Shown: positions 7,646 to 16,007, numbered from the stretch's first letter. The stretch is 17,064 bases of DNA from Symbiodinium natans (GCA_905221605.1 CAJNDS010002684.1:126001-143064); one strand, 5' to 3'. A program made the numbers and translations. The notes: a model not told the origin generated them from the letters alone.

Positions 7646-7850
7646 GACTTCAATTGAAACATCATAACAGAGCAGAGTAGAACCGCGAATAAGGGCAACC
7701 TGCCCATGGTAACCCTTCTACAGCACGGATATGCACTTCTTGAACATTACTGGCAAAAAAGATGTTGACATCAAGAAGACCATCTGTCGGTGCTGCGCTC
7801 TACAAAACGCGGTCTCCAGAGCTGGGCCGAGCACCAGCTCCTTGCGGATG

Positions 7851-7929
7851 TATGAGAGGCGTACTGAGGTATACTGAGATGCACTGAGATGTACTGAGAA
7901 GTACTGAGATGTATGAGATGTATGAGATT
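7851..7929. repeat. Second 10-bp minisatellite, unit GTACTGAGAT (imperfect)
   Basis: Five 10-bp units (GTACTGAGGT, ATACTGAGAT, GCACTGAGAT, GTACTGAGAA, GTACTGAGAT) at 7861-7910 are followed by two 9-bp units GTATGAGAT and preceded by a related TATGAGAGGC. It is unrelated in sequence to the array 310 bp to the left but has the same period. Confidence 0.88.
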
Positions 7930-8680
7930 CTCGGGTAAATGTGGCTCGTGGATTAGGGAGAGAAGAGCAAGAGTGACATTCCACCCTGCACACTTGTAGC
8001 AACTCTCGCAGACCCTAGTGGCACGGTTGGGCGCAAGTCAATCAGTGGGGCCAGCGAGGCTGAGGGGCCGCAAGAATGAAGCGCTGAGAAGCGGGGAGGC
8101 AAAGGACAGCACAACGTGACAACACTCGTCATGCTGCAAATCTGGAGCCATTCAAAGAACTGGCAGCACATCTGCTGGGTGCGCAGCCGCTCCTTCGATG
8201 ACGCATGACCGGAAGGGACCGGAAGCATGGACTTCACAGCTGCGAAAAAGGGGCGCAGCGTGGCGAAGCAAAACGTGAAAAAGGGCCCCCCGTCTCTGCA
8301 GGGGTGCACAGCATGGATTGGAAGCAGAGCCCTCAAGCGCGCTTCAAGGACTGCAAGGGCTCACAAGGATACTACTTTTGAGGTTTCAAAGGGCCGGAAA
8401 CAAACCTCACGGCTCGTGCAAAGGGCTTGGAAGCAGGGCCACGTCTGCGTCGAGTGTCAGGGCTATTTCTCCCGCCTTTGGGGCGTTCAACCCAGTTCCT
8501 TCTGGAGGAGTGGATGCAACAGGGTGCGAAAGTGCCGCAAAAGTGTGCCTTGTGGCGAGCTGGGGGTGGGGCAAAGGTGACCCTGACCTGGAGCGCGAAG
8601 CTGACAGACCAGCAGCAAACCCTGGCACGACAATGCTCAAGCAAGAGCTCCTCACGAAACAGGCAACGGAAAGAGATGCA
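7930..8680. other. Stretch without recognisable gene
   Basis: Several overlapping open frames of about 90-150 codons exist on both strands, but none has a domain, a membrane segment pattern or a composition that sets it apart. Overlap on both strands is expected in this GC-rich DNA. Confidence 0.4.
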
Positions 8681-8682
8681 TC

Positions 8683-8719
8683 GGCCCCCGGGCTTTCTGT
8701 ATTTTGGATCCCGGGGGCC
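8683..8719. repeat. GC-rich perfect inverted repeat (10-bp arms, 17-base loop)
   Basis: GGCCCCCGGG at 8683-8692 is the exact reverse complement of CCCGGGGGCC at 8710-8719. The 17-base loop is A/T-rich by contrast. The arms could form a very stable hairpin. No run of T follows that would suggest a terminator of a known kind. Confidence 0.85.
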
Positions 8720-8869
8720 CGGGGCCTTTCACGTGACCTCCGCTGAGCAACTCGCTGTGAAGATAAGATCGTACTTCGCAGGCCTTTGGACTTCCAAGCC
8801 CGAATGTTTGTCCTGCAGAAATTGCAGCCTCTGTCCAAAGCATCTCCATTTGCCAATGCTTTGTTGAGA

Positions 8870-9150
8870 GCACACAGCGCGTGTGCCAGTGCCAGTCAAG
8901 TGCTCCGAGCAAAGTTCCTACGCTAGCTTGACGGACAAGAGGCGTCTGTGCCTGATCACCATTCAGGTCCACGCCGCCCAATGCAAGGGCCTCCGCGCCA
9001 GCCTCAGTTAGGGACCTATTTTCTTCGCAAATCTTGTAAATAAACTTGTAAACCAACGCTTGCCGGCCCCTGGCGAGGTCGCCCTGCGCGCAGCGCTTGA
9101 AAAGCCTCTGCAGGATTGCAAAGGATCGAAGGTCAAAGCCGAAGACTTCG
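8870..9150 (-). pseudogene. Possible ankyrin-type gene fragment on the - strand
   Basis: Inside a 248-codon - strand frame (8652-9398), the middle part reads LVYKFIYKICEENRSLTEAG and ALGGVDLNGDQAQTPLVRQA, then SVGTLLGAL. GG-x-DLN-x-x-x-x-x-TPL-x-x-A-x-x-G is reminiscent of an ankyrin repeat with its preceding helix pair. It lies 1.2 kb upstream, on the same strand, of the clearer ankyrin-like remnant at 7537-7645, so both may be exons of one decayed gene. The outer parts of the frame look random. The assignment is weak; it may be a chance open frame. Confidence 0.28.
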
Positions 9151-9399
9151 AAGACCAGCCGACGAGGAGCTCGGCTTTGAACGCAGCCTGAACTTGGGCC
9201 AACCTCGGACCGCGCAAAATTCAAATCTCTCGATACGCCAGTACGCGATGCACTTACGGCAACTTCACACCACAGCTCCAAAAGAAGGCGGCTTGTTGGC
9301 AGGGCCTTCGGCCGCCGCCACCTGCATGAGTCGCAACAAGTCTTCTCGGTCATTCCCTTGACATTTGTTCGGGCTACACTAGAAAGTGCTTGGACCACG

Positions 9400-10970
9400 C
9401 AAGAAAAGAAGACACGAAGCAGAAGCTCTCGCTCACACTCTTGCCACCGCGAATCTACTGCACTTTGCGCCAGAGCGACCGAAAATTATGTCTGTTTTGA
9501 AGAGTCTTTGTACAAGAATCTGGGCTCAAACTTGTTTCCGATTTGCGTGTTTGGGGGTCGTGTGTCTTCTAGCCGCCGTGAAGGAACCACCAACTTCCGG
9601 CTCTGGCTTTTCATTGCTTTCCGATACTTCCAAAAATCGGACGGTACGGTTTGCGCAGGTGTTTTGTGGAGAGAAGAATTCAAGGATGCAACAAGCATCT
9701 TTGCGAGGACCTGTGTGGGACAGAACTGAGGAGGGCAGGCCCGACGACTTAAAGAGACAAAGAAAGTGGTCCCAGAGAGATTGTGGACCCACAAGGCTGT
9801 GGAATCCTGTAACCGGGCCCGCGACCGCGCAACACGGTCGAGTGTACACTGGACTAACCTGTGTTTTCATGCCCATGTCAAGCAAAGCTGTGTGCCTGTT
9901 ACCGTCGGAGGCACTTTCCTTCCCGGAGGCTCGAGCGGAACGCTCTGCCGTTATGGCATGCCGGCACACTTATTGCCAATCGTAGTTTCATGTCTACTGT
10001 GGTGAGTGCTGATCTCCCGTGCCTCCCCATGTCCCTGCGGCAATCTCACAAGGTACATCTTGCTACCAAACCTCGGACGACGTCTGCTAGCAGGCTGTGT
10101 CCTCATGCCTGCGAGTCGTGGCGTCCCCTTTCACGGATTGACAAAGCCCCTGTAATTCCAAGACGATGAATACGGGTTCAAAGCTTTGCGAAGTCGAAAG
10201 GCATCCGCAATTCTTCGGCCCCAGGGCAACATCTCCCGCGGCTCATCACGAGCGAGGATGCCAAAGCGCCCCGTGTTGTTTTCTTGCTGCGGCGTAGTTG
10301 CTGGCACGCTTGGGAGACCCATAACCAGAGTACCTGCACACCTTGACACCTTGAACGCTGTATCTGGCACATCTCGATTCTATTTCGATTTTGGAAGTCA
10401 TCTGTCTTAATCGGACATGAAGTTCATTGAATTTATGGCAACGTTCTGGCGCAGATGCTCACCTGAGCTGTGCCGCTTGCCCGCGTGAGCCTCTCTGGCT
10501 TCTTGATATTGAGGTAACATAGGCAACATTCGGGACAAGTTGAGCGCCCGAAATTCCCTGACCTGCTTGTGCAACATTCTCGACTGGCCTCTTTGCCGTG
10601 CTTATTCCACATTCTGGTACAGTTGCCCACCCTTTGTCCTGAATGTTGTACTGAGCCCTACTGCCTGCTGCCCTGAGCACGTCGTGTCTCGTCACACGCA
10701 TGCCACTTTGCCCTTAACATCACAACTCCGCTCATCGGACTCGTCGGGTGCAAAAAGGAGCTTGAATTTGGCGCGCTCTCCTTTTCACACGAACTGCGAT
10801 TACCAATAAAGCTGACTCAAGGGCCCTACAGCAGCGGATATACAAGATATGCGCACAAGACTCTGGCCTATAACTGCTCTCAGAACTGTCCTCCCACAGA
10901 CATGTTCACACTCAACCTGTTCTCAGATCTTGTGTGATAATGCTGTGTGTCTTTACACCGTACACAGATT
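9400..10970. other. About 1.6 kb without recognisable gene
   Basis: The longest frame (9386-9985, +, 199 codons) has one hydrophobic stretch (FACLGVVCLLAAV) but no recognisable domain, and - strand frames overlap it. An AATAAA word lies at 10805-10810 with no gene before it. I see no RNA gene or repeat array here. Confidence 0.4.
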
Positions 10971-10975
10971 TTAGT

Positions 10976-10998
10976 TCCGTAGCCGTCGGTCCGTAGCC
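10976..10998 (+). repeat. Two copies of TCCGTAGCC, like the 5' end of the dinoflagellate spliced leader
   Basis: TCCGTAGCC occurs at 10976-10984 and again at 10990-10998. It equals the first nine bases of the conserved dinoflagellate spliced leader as I remember it. The remaining bases do not match, so this is either a very worn relic of a trans-spliced retrocopy or chance. It lies just beyond the 3' end of element 2, possibly in its LTR. Confidence 0.25.
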
Positions 10999-11148
10999 TT
11001 GCTAGCTGTAGGTTGCCCGTAGTGTCTCAATAGAGTACACCACTCACATGCATCATCCAAGGTACTTAGATCTCCTGGAAATTGGTAGATCTCTTCCACT
11101 TGGGAACTGCACGCGCAACCACGCCAACGACGCCTACTCTCTGGAAAT
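10999..11148 (-). other. Sequence 3' of element 2 pol, may include its 3' LTR
   Basis: On the - strand this directly follows the likely pol stop at 11149-11151. A 3' LTR is expected here, but no strong purine tract is visible (only short runs such as GTGGAAGAGA) and there is no partner LTR in the window. The LTR may extend to below 10900. Confidence 0.3.
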
Positions 11149-12363
11149 CTACGGAAGCTTCTCCCTGCTCACTGGATATTTCCCGGTAGACATGATCTTG
11201 ACGATGAAGTCAGGACGCATACTTTGGTCAGACAGTCTGCAGCCTGCGTGGCGGTGTCGATCCAATCGACCCCGTCTCCCCCTTCGGGGTAGACATCTAT
11301 CGTGGGGCGACCATCATCCAAGAAAATGGATTGACGGATCGCTGACAGCTCAATTTGCAGGCGTTTGTCCTGAACTCGGGCCGGTTGGTCCGCATTTAAA
11401 TGCGCTACCAAGCTTTTGCAGTCGCTAAGCATTAATTACATGAAGTACCTTACCTCTGGCTACATCCTCCCATTCGACGCCTCTAATGGCATGACCCCGA
11501 AGTTCAGCTAGAGCCGCTCTGATGCGGTCTCCAGCCTCTTGGGCGGATTGGAGTGCGTATGTTTCGGCTTGAAGGGTTGCTCTGCATACCCTCTTTATCG
11601 TGGTGGAAGCAAAACCTACGATGAAAACATCATACACACTACACGCTGGGTCTTTCAGCTGATCCATAGGCACAAGGAAGTGGATACGACCCTGTTGTGA
11701 ACGGTTACCCGTTTCACCTGCAAAGCTGGCATCAGAGGCAGTGAGAACTCCTAACTTTTCAAACTGGAAGGGACCATTAAGGTACCTCAACTTGAGGTCC
11801 TTCCCTTTTAGTGCCAACTCAAGGACCTTGTTGGCCTCATGCAGGGTAGCCACAGTGGCTCCCTTAATTGAGGATTGCAACTTCGACACCCTGTAAAGGA
11901 TGTCAGGCCGGGCCTGGCGAGCAATCCAGGATAGGCTTCCTACGACAGACCGCAGCTGCCGTTCCTCGCCCTTATTGAGGAGCTCAGATGGCTGCCTCTC
12001 CTTGTTGATTTCGATATACCTTATCTTGTTGGTATTATCGGTTACGTCAACAAGGACATCCTGCCCTGAAGCATCAAACTGCTTCCCGCGGAAGCGCAGG
12101 CGACTGGTTTCACGTCTGCCTACCTCAAACTTGCTTAGCAGGAGGTCTATAAGGGCTCCTCCCTCACCAATGGATGCCCACAGAAAGTCATCCACGTGGG
12201 TGGTGAGTACGCAGTCGACTTTTCCCTTGTCTCTGTGAAAGTAGAATGCTGGGAAAATCCTGCTGGAAGTGAATCCTACGGATTTCGCCTCCGCGTCGAC
12301 TTTCCGCCAAAAACCTCTGCCCGAATCACAGAGTCCGTATACCGGTATCCTGATGATTAACAT
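11149..12363 (-). pseudogene. RT C-terminal half and RNase H of element 2, two late frameshifts
   Basis: A 312-codon frame from 12363 begins at IPVYGLCDSGRGFWRKV, the RT segment where Copia has YGL-x-x-A/S-x-R-x-W. TTHVDDFLWA (about 12187-12198) holds the catalytic Asp pair. SVVGSLSWIARQARPDILYR opens the RNase H part, followed by LTASDASFAGE (Asp, residue 211) and VCRATLQAETYALQSA (Glu, residue 267). The frame is lost after KVLHVI. A second frame from 11432 continues MLSDCKSLVAHL and DTATQAADCLTK, supplying the last two acids. Another single-base shift near 11205 leads to MRPDFIVKIMSTGKYPV and a likely original stop at 11149-11151. The first half of RT, with the FLNG motif, is absent upstream. 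Inactive as it stands. Confidence 0.88.
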
Positions 12364-12905
12364 CTGGTCTCCACTAAAGTGACTGCGTGCACTTTGGCTT
12401 TGACCACTTGGGCCGCGAGACCAGCACCCCTGCTATGTTGCTGGGGTGTTTCGTACGCGTGGTCTGGTCCCCAGTACCACTCTGCCCACTGGTGCGCCTC
12501 CACTGCAAGGTGCGTGTTGCGCTCGGTCAGCTCGGAGTTGAGCAGCTTCAAGGTCTGCACCTCTTCCCGCGCATGGTCAAGGAGGGCTTCCGCACGGATA
12601 GCCCTCTCGCGCCACTCATCCAGAGTTCCTGCCGCAGGGATCTCTGGAGCAGGTGGCCTGAGAGCTGCTCCTACCCCAGGCGGTGGTCCGCGAACGTGCT
12701 GCCCTGGTGGATTGGCAGGTGGCGGCATTGGTGCCAGCGTTGACGCCGGCGACGTGGCCTCCGAGGCGTCGTCCGCACCAACAACAACAGTTCCAGCGCC
12801 AGGTGACGGGGTCCTGACAGGGGTACCCACAGCTGGCGTCAGTCTGCAAGACTGTGGCAATGGGGCCCGTAAACCGGTCCCCACAGTGCTCACATTGCCC
12901 CCCAC
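12364..12905 (-). pseudogene. Proline-rich linker and coiled coil, origin unknown
   Basis: The - strand frame 12905-12357 gives a Pro/Ala/Gly-rich stretch (for example APMPPPANPPGQHVRGPPPG), then a heptad-like, charged helix: TLDEWRERAIRAEALLDHAR, EEVQTLKLLNSELTERNTHL, AVEAHQWAEWYWGPD. Leu and Ala positions suit a coiled coil of 45-50 residues. I recognise no family. It lies directly after the RapZ-like domain, one frame away, so both could come from one source gene. It ends right at the point where element RT begins (12363), so its left border is probably the junction of the replacement. Not a normal Copia segment to my knowledge, since integrase should be here. Confidence 0.45.
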
Positions 12906-13230
12906 ATTTCATGTGGGGCCATGACTCGGACGCATTGCAGTGAACCAGGTCATGTGGAATGCCTGCTGAGTATAGGGCCGCTGAAACGCAGGTCCCTACG
13001 GATACCGATCTGTGGCGGTTTCCATTGCAGAATACCAACATCACAAATCGGTTCCCTTTGTCCACTGCCCTGTCGACGGCCTGACAAATTTCGCTCAGGG
13101 CCCTCCTGCCAACTTCGGTGGAGAGGACGCTGCCGTCAATGATTTTGGGGGTGCCTTCCTATGCATCCGCCAGATGCACCCTCGTTCGGATCATGCAGAT
13201 TCCGAACATCCTTCAGAACGATAAAGCGAT
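12880..13230 (-). pseudogene. RapZ C-terminal-like domain inserted in or carried by element 2
   Basis: FIVLKDVRNLHDPNEG (13225 downward) matches the opening D-x-R-x-L/F-x-[DN]-P of the RapZ C-terminal domain. After a one-base shift in the run of C and A near 13150, the next frame continues ALSEICQAVDRAVDKGNRFV, then MLVFCNGNRHRSVSVG (13032-13000), equal to the C-x-G-x-HRSV phosphate-binding loop of RapZ, then IPHDLVHCNASESWPHMKCG and GQCEHC, a W-x(4)-C-x-G-x-C-x-x-C tail that I remember from dinoflagellate members. In bacteria RapZ binds a metabolite/RNA and controls amino sugar synthesis; the role in dinoflagellates is unknown. Its place, where integrase should be, suggests that it was brought in by recombination, unless it is a native module of this lineage. 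Confidence 0.62.
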
Positions 13231-13529
13231 CATGTAAGGCCGGTAGGGATGGCCTCCAAGCCACGGGGTCTCTGATTTTCCGTCTGTCAGAGCCCCTTTC
13301 GTCAAAATTGTAGCGGGCACCTGCAGTTGCAATCACAAGATTTCCACTTGTGATTTTTCAGCTGCTCTGCATTGGCCCCCTGGGGGTCCCAATAGATTCC
13401 ATTGACCACGCACGGCGCTGGCGTGTCAAGTGCCATGGCTGCCAAACCCTTGCTGCATGCATAGGGTTCTGCAGGGAGTGGCTGACGGATCCTATGGCTC
13501 CTTATGCACTTGGGTAGTGAGTTTGTGTC
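13231..13529 (-). other. Unassigned segment between protease and RapZ-like domain
   Basis: The protease frame stays open into a Cys-containing sequence (AAMALDTPAPCVVNGIYWDP and NHKWKSCDCNCRC) up to 13302. I recognise no domain. No HHCC finger or integrase signature is present on either strand. The boundary between element and block probably lies here. Confidence 0.4.
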
Positions 13530-13950
13530 AAATTTTGACAGGCATATGAGTAGTAGCCCAGTTTCACTACACCTATATAAGGGTATTGGTTCCAAGCACC
13601 TTCCAGACCCGGTGCTCGGCATCCAGCAAACGCACCTGGCCATATCCTGAATAAGGCCAAGGGTGGCTTGTGCGAAAAGGGAGATGAGCAGGGGGTTCTT
13701 AGCCTCAGTGTCAACCTCGTGACTGTACACCTTCGCCTCTTTGAATGCTGAAAGGAAGCCTACGCTTTCCTCTGGTCCCAGAAGTAGAGCCTAAACCTGT
13801 GAAGGACTTCGTAGTGGCATCTATAAATGGGAAGGTGAGGCCAAAGCGTGCTAGCTTCTGCTCTGCCAGGCTCTTGAGTGACATGTACTATTGCACCCTT
13901 CATCTAATGCTCCATACAGGTTTGGGTCCGAGGGATCCCAAACATTGACT
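13530..13950 (-). pseudogene. Retropepsin-like protease of element 2 with Asp-Glu-Gly-Cys, frameshifted
   Basis: Manual reading of the - strand from 13949 gives VNVWDPSDPNLYGALDEGCN, then STCHSRAW. The catalytic position is Asp at 13902-13904 in LDEGC. A shift near 13860 opens RFGLTFPFIDATTKSFTGLG, and a further shift near 13745 opens YSHEVDTEAKNPLLISLFAQ, ATLGLIQDM, then LEPIPLYRCSETGLLLICL. The order of active-site loop, F-x-G-x-GS flap-like part, and N-PLL-x-S-L-x-A-Q-x-x-LG (the second-half hydrophobic motif) is that of a Copia-type retropepsin in dinoflagellates. At least two indels break it. Glu in the middle of the D-x-G triad is unusual for aspartic proteases. Confidence 0.65.
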
Positions 13951-14361
13951 AGGGGCCTGCTTCATTGCGGGGGAAGACAGTAGGGGATAATGGTTCCTCT
14001 ACTGAATGCGCAATCTCCCGAAGTGGCAAACCTTGGAGCTCAACTGGTGGGCTTAGATCCCTACCAGAAAACATCTGGGGTATGCATACCTCCATTGCCT
14101 GCGGGGCTGCACTAGAACCTGCACTACCTATGCCCTTTCCCTTGCATCTCCTGGCAACGGTGACTTCATCCGGAGAAGCTCGGTGCAGATGACAGTACCT
14201 CAGGCAGCTGAACGAAGGTTTGGCTAGGGAGAGGTGAGTCAGGGGCTTGCAAGTATGCATCAGCTGCATTACTTGACTTGAGCAAACGACTTGGCATAGG
14301 TATGTCCTCAAACCTGACATCCTCTCGCCTCATGGGCTTAAGTTCCTTAACTCTCTGAACC
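13951..14361 (-). pseudogene. Linker between zinc-ribbon segment and protease of element 2
   Basis: Two - strand frames share this stretch. One (14369 to 14166) reads VQRVKELKPMRREDVRFEDI and PMPSRLLKSSNAADAYLQAP. The other (to 13949) reads SPDEVTVARRCKGKGIGSAG and later EIAHSVEEPLSPT. They look like one polar linker with a shift near 14170. No catalytic motif is visible. Confidence 0.45.
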
Positions 14362-14419
14362 TCTTCCAACCTAAGTTGCTCTTCGACCCATCTTCCAACC
14401 TAAGTTGCTCTTCGACCCA
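14362..14419. repeat. Perfect 29-bp tandem duplication
   Basis: The 29 bases at 14362-14390 recur exactly at 14391-14419 (each starts TCTTCCAACCTAAG). Since 29 is not a multiple of 3, the duplication shifts the - strand polyprotein frame. The perfect identity suggests that it is young. Confidence 0.96.
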
Positions 14420-15319
14420 ATCGTCGTACTGTTCGGGACCTGGGCTCAGGTCGTTTCGTCTTCCAGGGGAACAATCGGCTAAGGGGTGCCAGGGATCGTA
14501 ATTGTCTAAGACCCAATCGTCATGGAAGTTCAGGAGGTCCAATTCGGTACCATCCCTAAGGTTGACGGGAAGTGGTTCAACTACTCTCCCCTTGCCTGTG
14601 TCTTCTTTAGCCTTGGTCTTAGCCTTCGACTTACCCTTGACATAACCCTCATCGGGCCTCCAGGAGCCCTTTCCGGATCTCGCCTTAGGCTTGCCCTTTG
14701 GGTGAAGGCTTATGCTGCGACCGGTCCTTGTGGTCTGGCTTCTACCCCGTACCACCATGCCCGTAGGGACGAATCCCCAACTGCTCGGGCTGTCCGGATC
14801 TGGTGTATCCATGACCGCGATGACTGACTCGCGCAGCATGTCATGCAGAGTGACCGCGCTTACGGGTTCACCCTCAAGCAGGACTGTGTTCACTCGGTCC
14901 GTAAAGGTACCGAGGATTGCTTCCACAGCCTCTGGGTTGAGGTCTTCGGGGGCATCGTCAGCGACGACCGCTCTGGCGGCGCTTAATGCGTCCGCCGTGG
15001 TGGTGAGCACCTGCTCTTCGACGTGTCGGCTCTCCTGATGGAAGTCTTGGGGGACTTCATCTATGAACGTTCCACATTGGCGGCAGTACGTACGACTTGT
15101 CGTCCTGGACTGTGCGCGGGCAGGTCTCAGGATCATGGGTGAGCACCTGCTCTCGACGGACCTGTTCACAGTGTCCGCAGTCTCGGCACGTCTTCCTGAT
15201 GAAGTTGGCACTGCTTCCTTGATACGAAAGAAGGTACACTCAGAACACTGGCGGGTTCGGGGGTTTCCTATTAGCGCCCTTCGCCTTGGACCTCGGCGCA
15301 TAGGTTCCCTCCGGGATAC
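14420..15319 (-). pseudogene. Cys-rich putative zinc ribbon and basic linker of element 2
   Basis: The frame from 15301 opens with RQCSECTFFRIKE (Cys at 15245-15247 and 15236-15238). The next cysteines are in another frame: IRKTCRDCGHCEQV (about 15177-15188) and DPETC (near 15122). The first frame then returns with TYCRQCGTFIDEVPQDFHQE (about 15076-15085). Three CxxC pairs plus a single Cys, spaced over about 60 residues, suggest a zinc-binding domain disturbed by two indels that restore the frame. Downstream are AILGTFTDRVNTVLLEGEPV, a Lys/Gly-rich basic stretch (GKSKAKTKAKEDTGKG) and an acidic WVEEQLRLED. The frame is then broken by the 29-bp duplication. The true start lies in the upstream polyprotein. 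Confidence 0.48.
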
Positions 15320-15635
15320 CTAGGGATGCTCGTGGCTCCACGCGTCCTTCCTGGATCACGTAGTATCGCGTGAACCATGTCATGAAGTCGCGCAACTGTG
15401 CCGATGGTGCAGGCTGCGCTTGGCACCACTGCACATACTCAACATCCCTAGCGACCTGGGCAAATGTTTTGCCCTTGTGCTGACCTATTGAGAATTTCCT
15501 GTCGCCTCCCTCCATTTCCATGGGTCTTGGCTGCGCGTGAGGCTGAGGGTGAGGCACTCGAATACCCGGCTGGGTTTCTCGGCCACGCAGGCGGAGTTCC
15601 TTTGCTCTTGGCGCTGACGCCGGCAAGGTCGGTCA
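15320..15635 (-). pseudogene. GKHK-type (QSregVF_b-like) motif of element 2
   Basis: Residues about 44-90 of the - strand frame from 15626 read KFSIGQHKGKTFAQVARDVE, YVQWCQAQPAPSAQLRDFMT and WFTRYY. The pattern [FI]-G-x-[HK]-K-G-x-T-[FY]-x-x-V-x-x-x-x-x-Y-x-x-W, followed by S-x-x-L-x-x-F-x-x-[FW], equals the motif in element 1 (1366-1500). I relate it to PF12843-like proteins. It is preceded by a Pro/Arg/His-rich linker and followed by a basic linker leading to the zinc ribbon. A function in binding nucleic acid is a guess from its place next to the zinc knuckle. Confidence 0.55.
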
Positions 15636-16007
15636 CTACATGGGCATTGGGAATGGCATCGTTCCCAGAGGGCACATAGAAACCCTCGCGAGGTTGGCTC
15701 TGCCCTTCGAGGCTGCCCCCTTGCCCTTCCCGCTCTGGTGAGTCTTGCACTCGGGATCACCTGCCCAGTGTCCCATGGCTCCACAACGAAGGCACTTAGA
15801 CTTGGACTTCAGGTTCCTAAGTTTATCGCGCCTCTCGTCCAGGCTTAAGGAGGACCTCACGACCTTCCCCTTCGAGCCCTTCGAGCCCTTCTTGCCCTTG
15901 CCCTTGCCCTTGCCCTTGCCCTTGCCCTTGCCCTTGCCCTTGCCCTTGCCCTTGCCCTTGCCCTTGCCCTTGGCTTTACCGAAGGCGGCATAGGCAGCCA
16001 ACTCCAA
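15636..16007 (-). pseudogene. Gag C-terminal part: Lys-Gly repeat and CCHC-type zinc knuckle
   Basis: The frame gives LAAYAAFGKAKGKG, a run of Lys-Gly pairs coded by the hexanucleotide array, GSKGSKGKVV, a charged helix (SLDERRDKLRNLKSKSK), then CLRCGAMGHWAGDPEC at 15747-15794. This is C-x2-C-x4-H-x6-C, two residues longer than the classic C-x2-C-x4-H-x4-C knuckle of nucleocapsid proteins. Such a knuckle binds the element RNA in particles, and the basic repeat could add unspecific RNA binding. The end of the frame (after GRANLARVS) probably runs out of the true frame. Confidence 0.75.
15895..15972. repeat. Hexanucleotide array (CCCTTG)13
   Basis: Thirteen perfect head-to-tail copies of CCCTTG. 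On the - strand this is CAAGGG, which codes Lys-Gly pairs in gag of element 2. The unit is a multiple of 3, so length changes keep the frame. On the + strand it opens a false Leu-Pro repeat frame. Confidence 0.97.

Noticed and set aside
7266-7707. Three - strand frames with repeating ITAHHCPSLP, one preceded by a signal-peptide-like stretch
   Set aside because: The repeat is a 10-bp minisatellite that is open in several frames at once; the peptide repeat is an artefact. Only the ankyrin-like part before it is kept, at low confidence.
9386-9985. 199-codon + frame with one hydrophobic stretch
   Set aside because: No domain, no sign of coding bias, and equally long - strand frames overlap it.
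10805-10810. AATAAA polyadenylation word
   Set aside because: No gene ends before it, and dinoflagellates do not clearly use this signal.
12379-12924. 181-codon + frame opposite the coiled-coil segment
   Set aside because: The - strand has a heptad pattern and follows the RapZ-like domain; the + reading is Ser/Ala/Gly-rich without pattern.
15745-15993. + strand frame with a long Leu-Pro repeat
   Set aside because: It is the complement of the Lys-Gly coding array in gag of element 2, where zinc knuckle and Gag context support the - strand.
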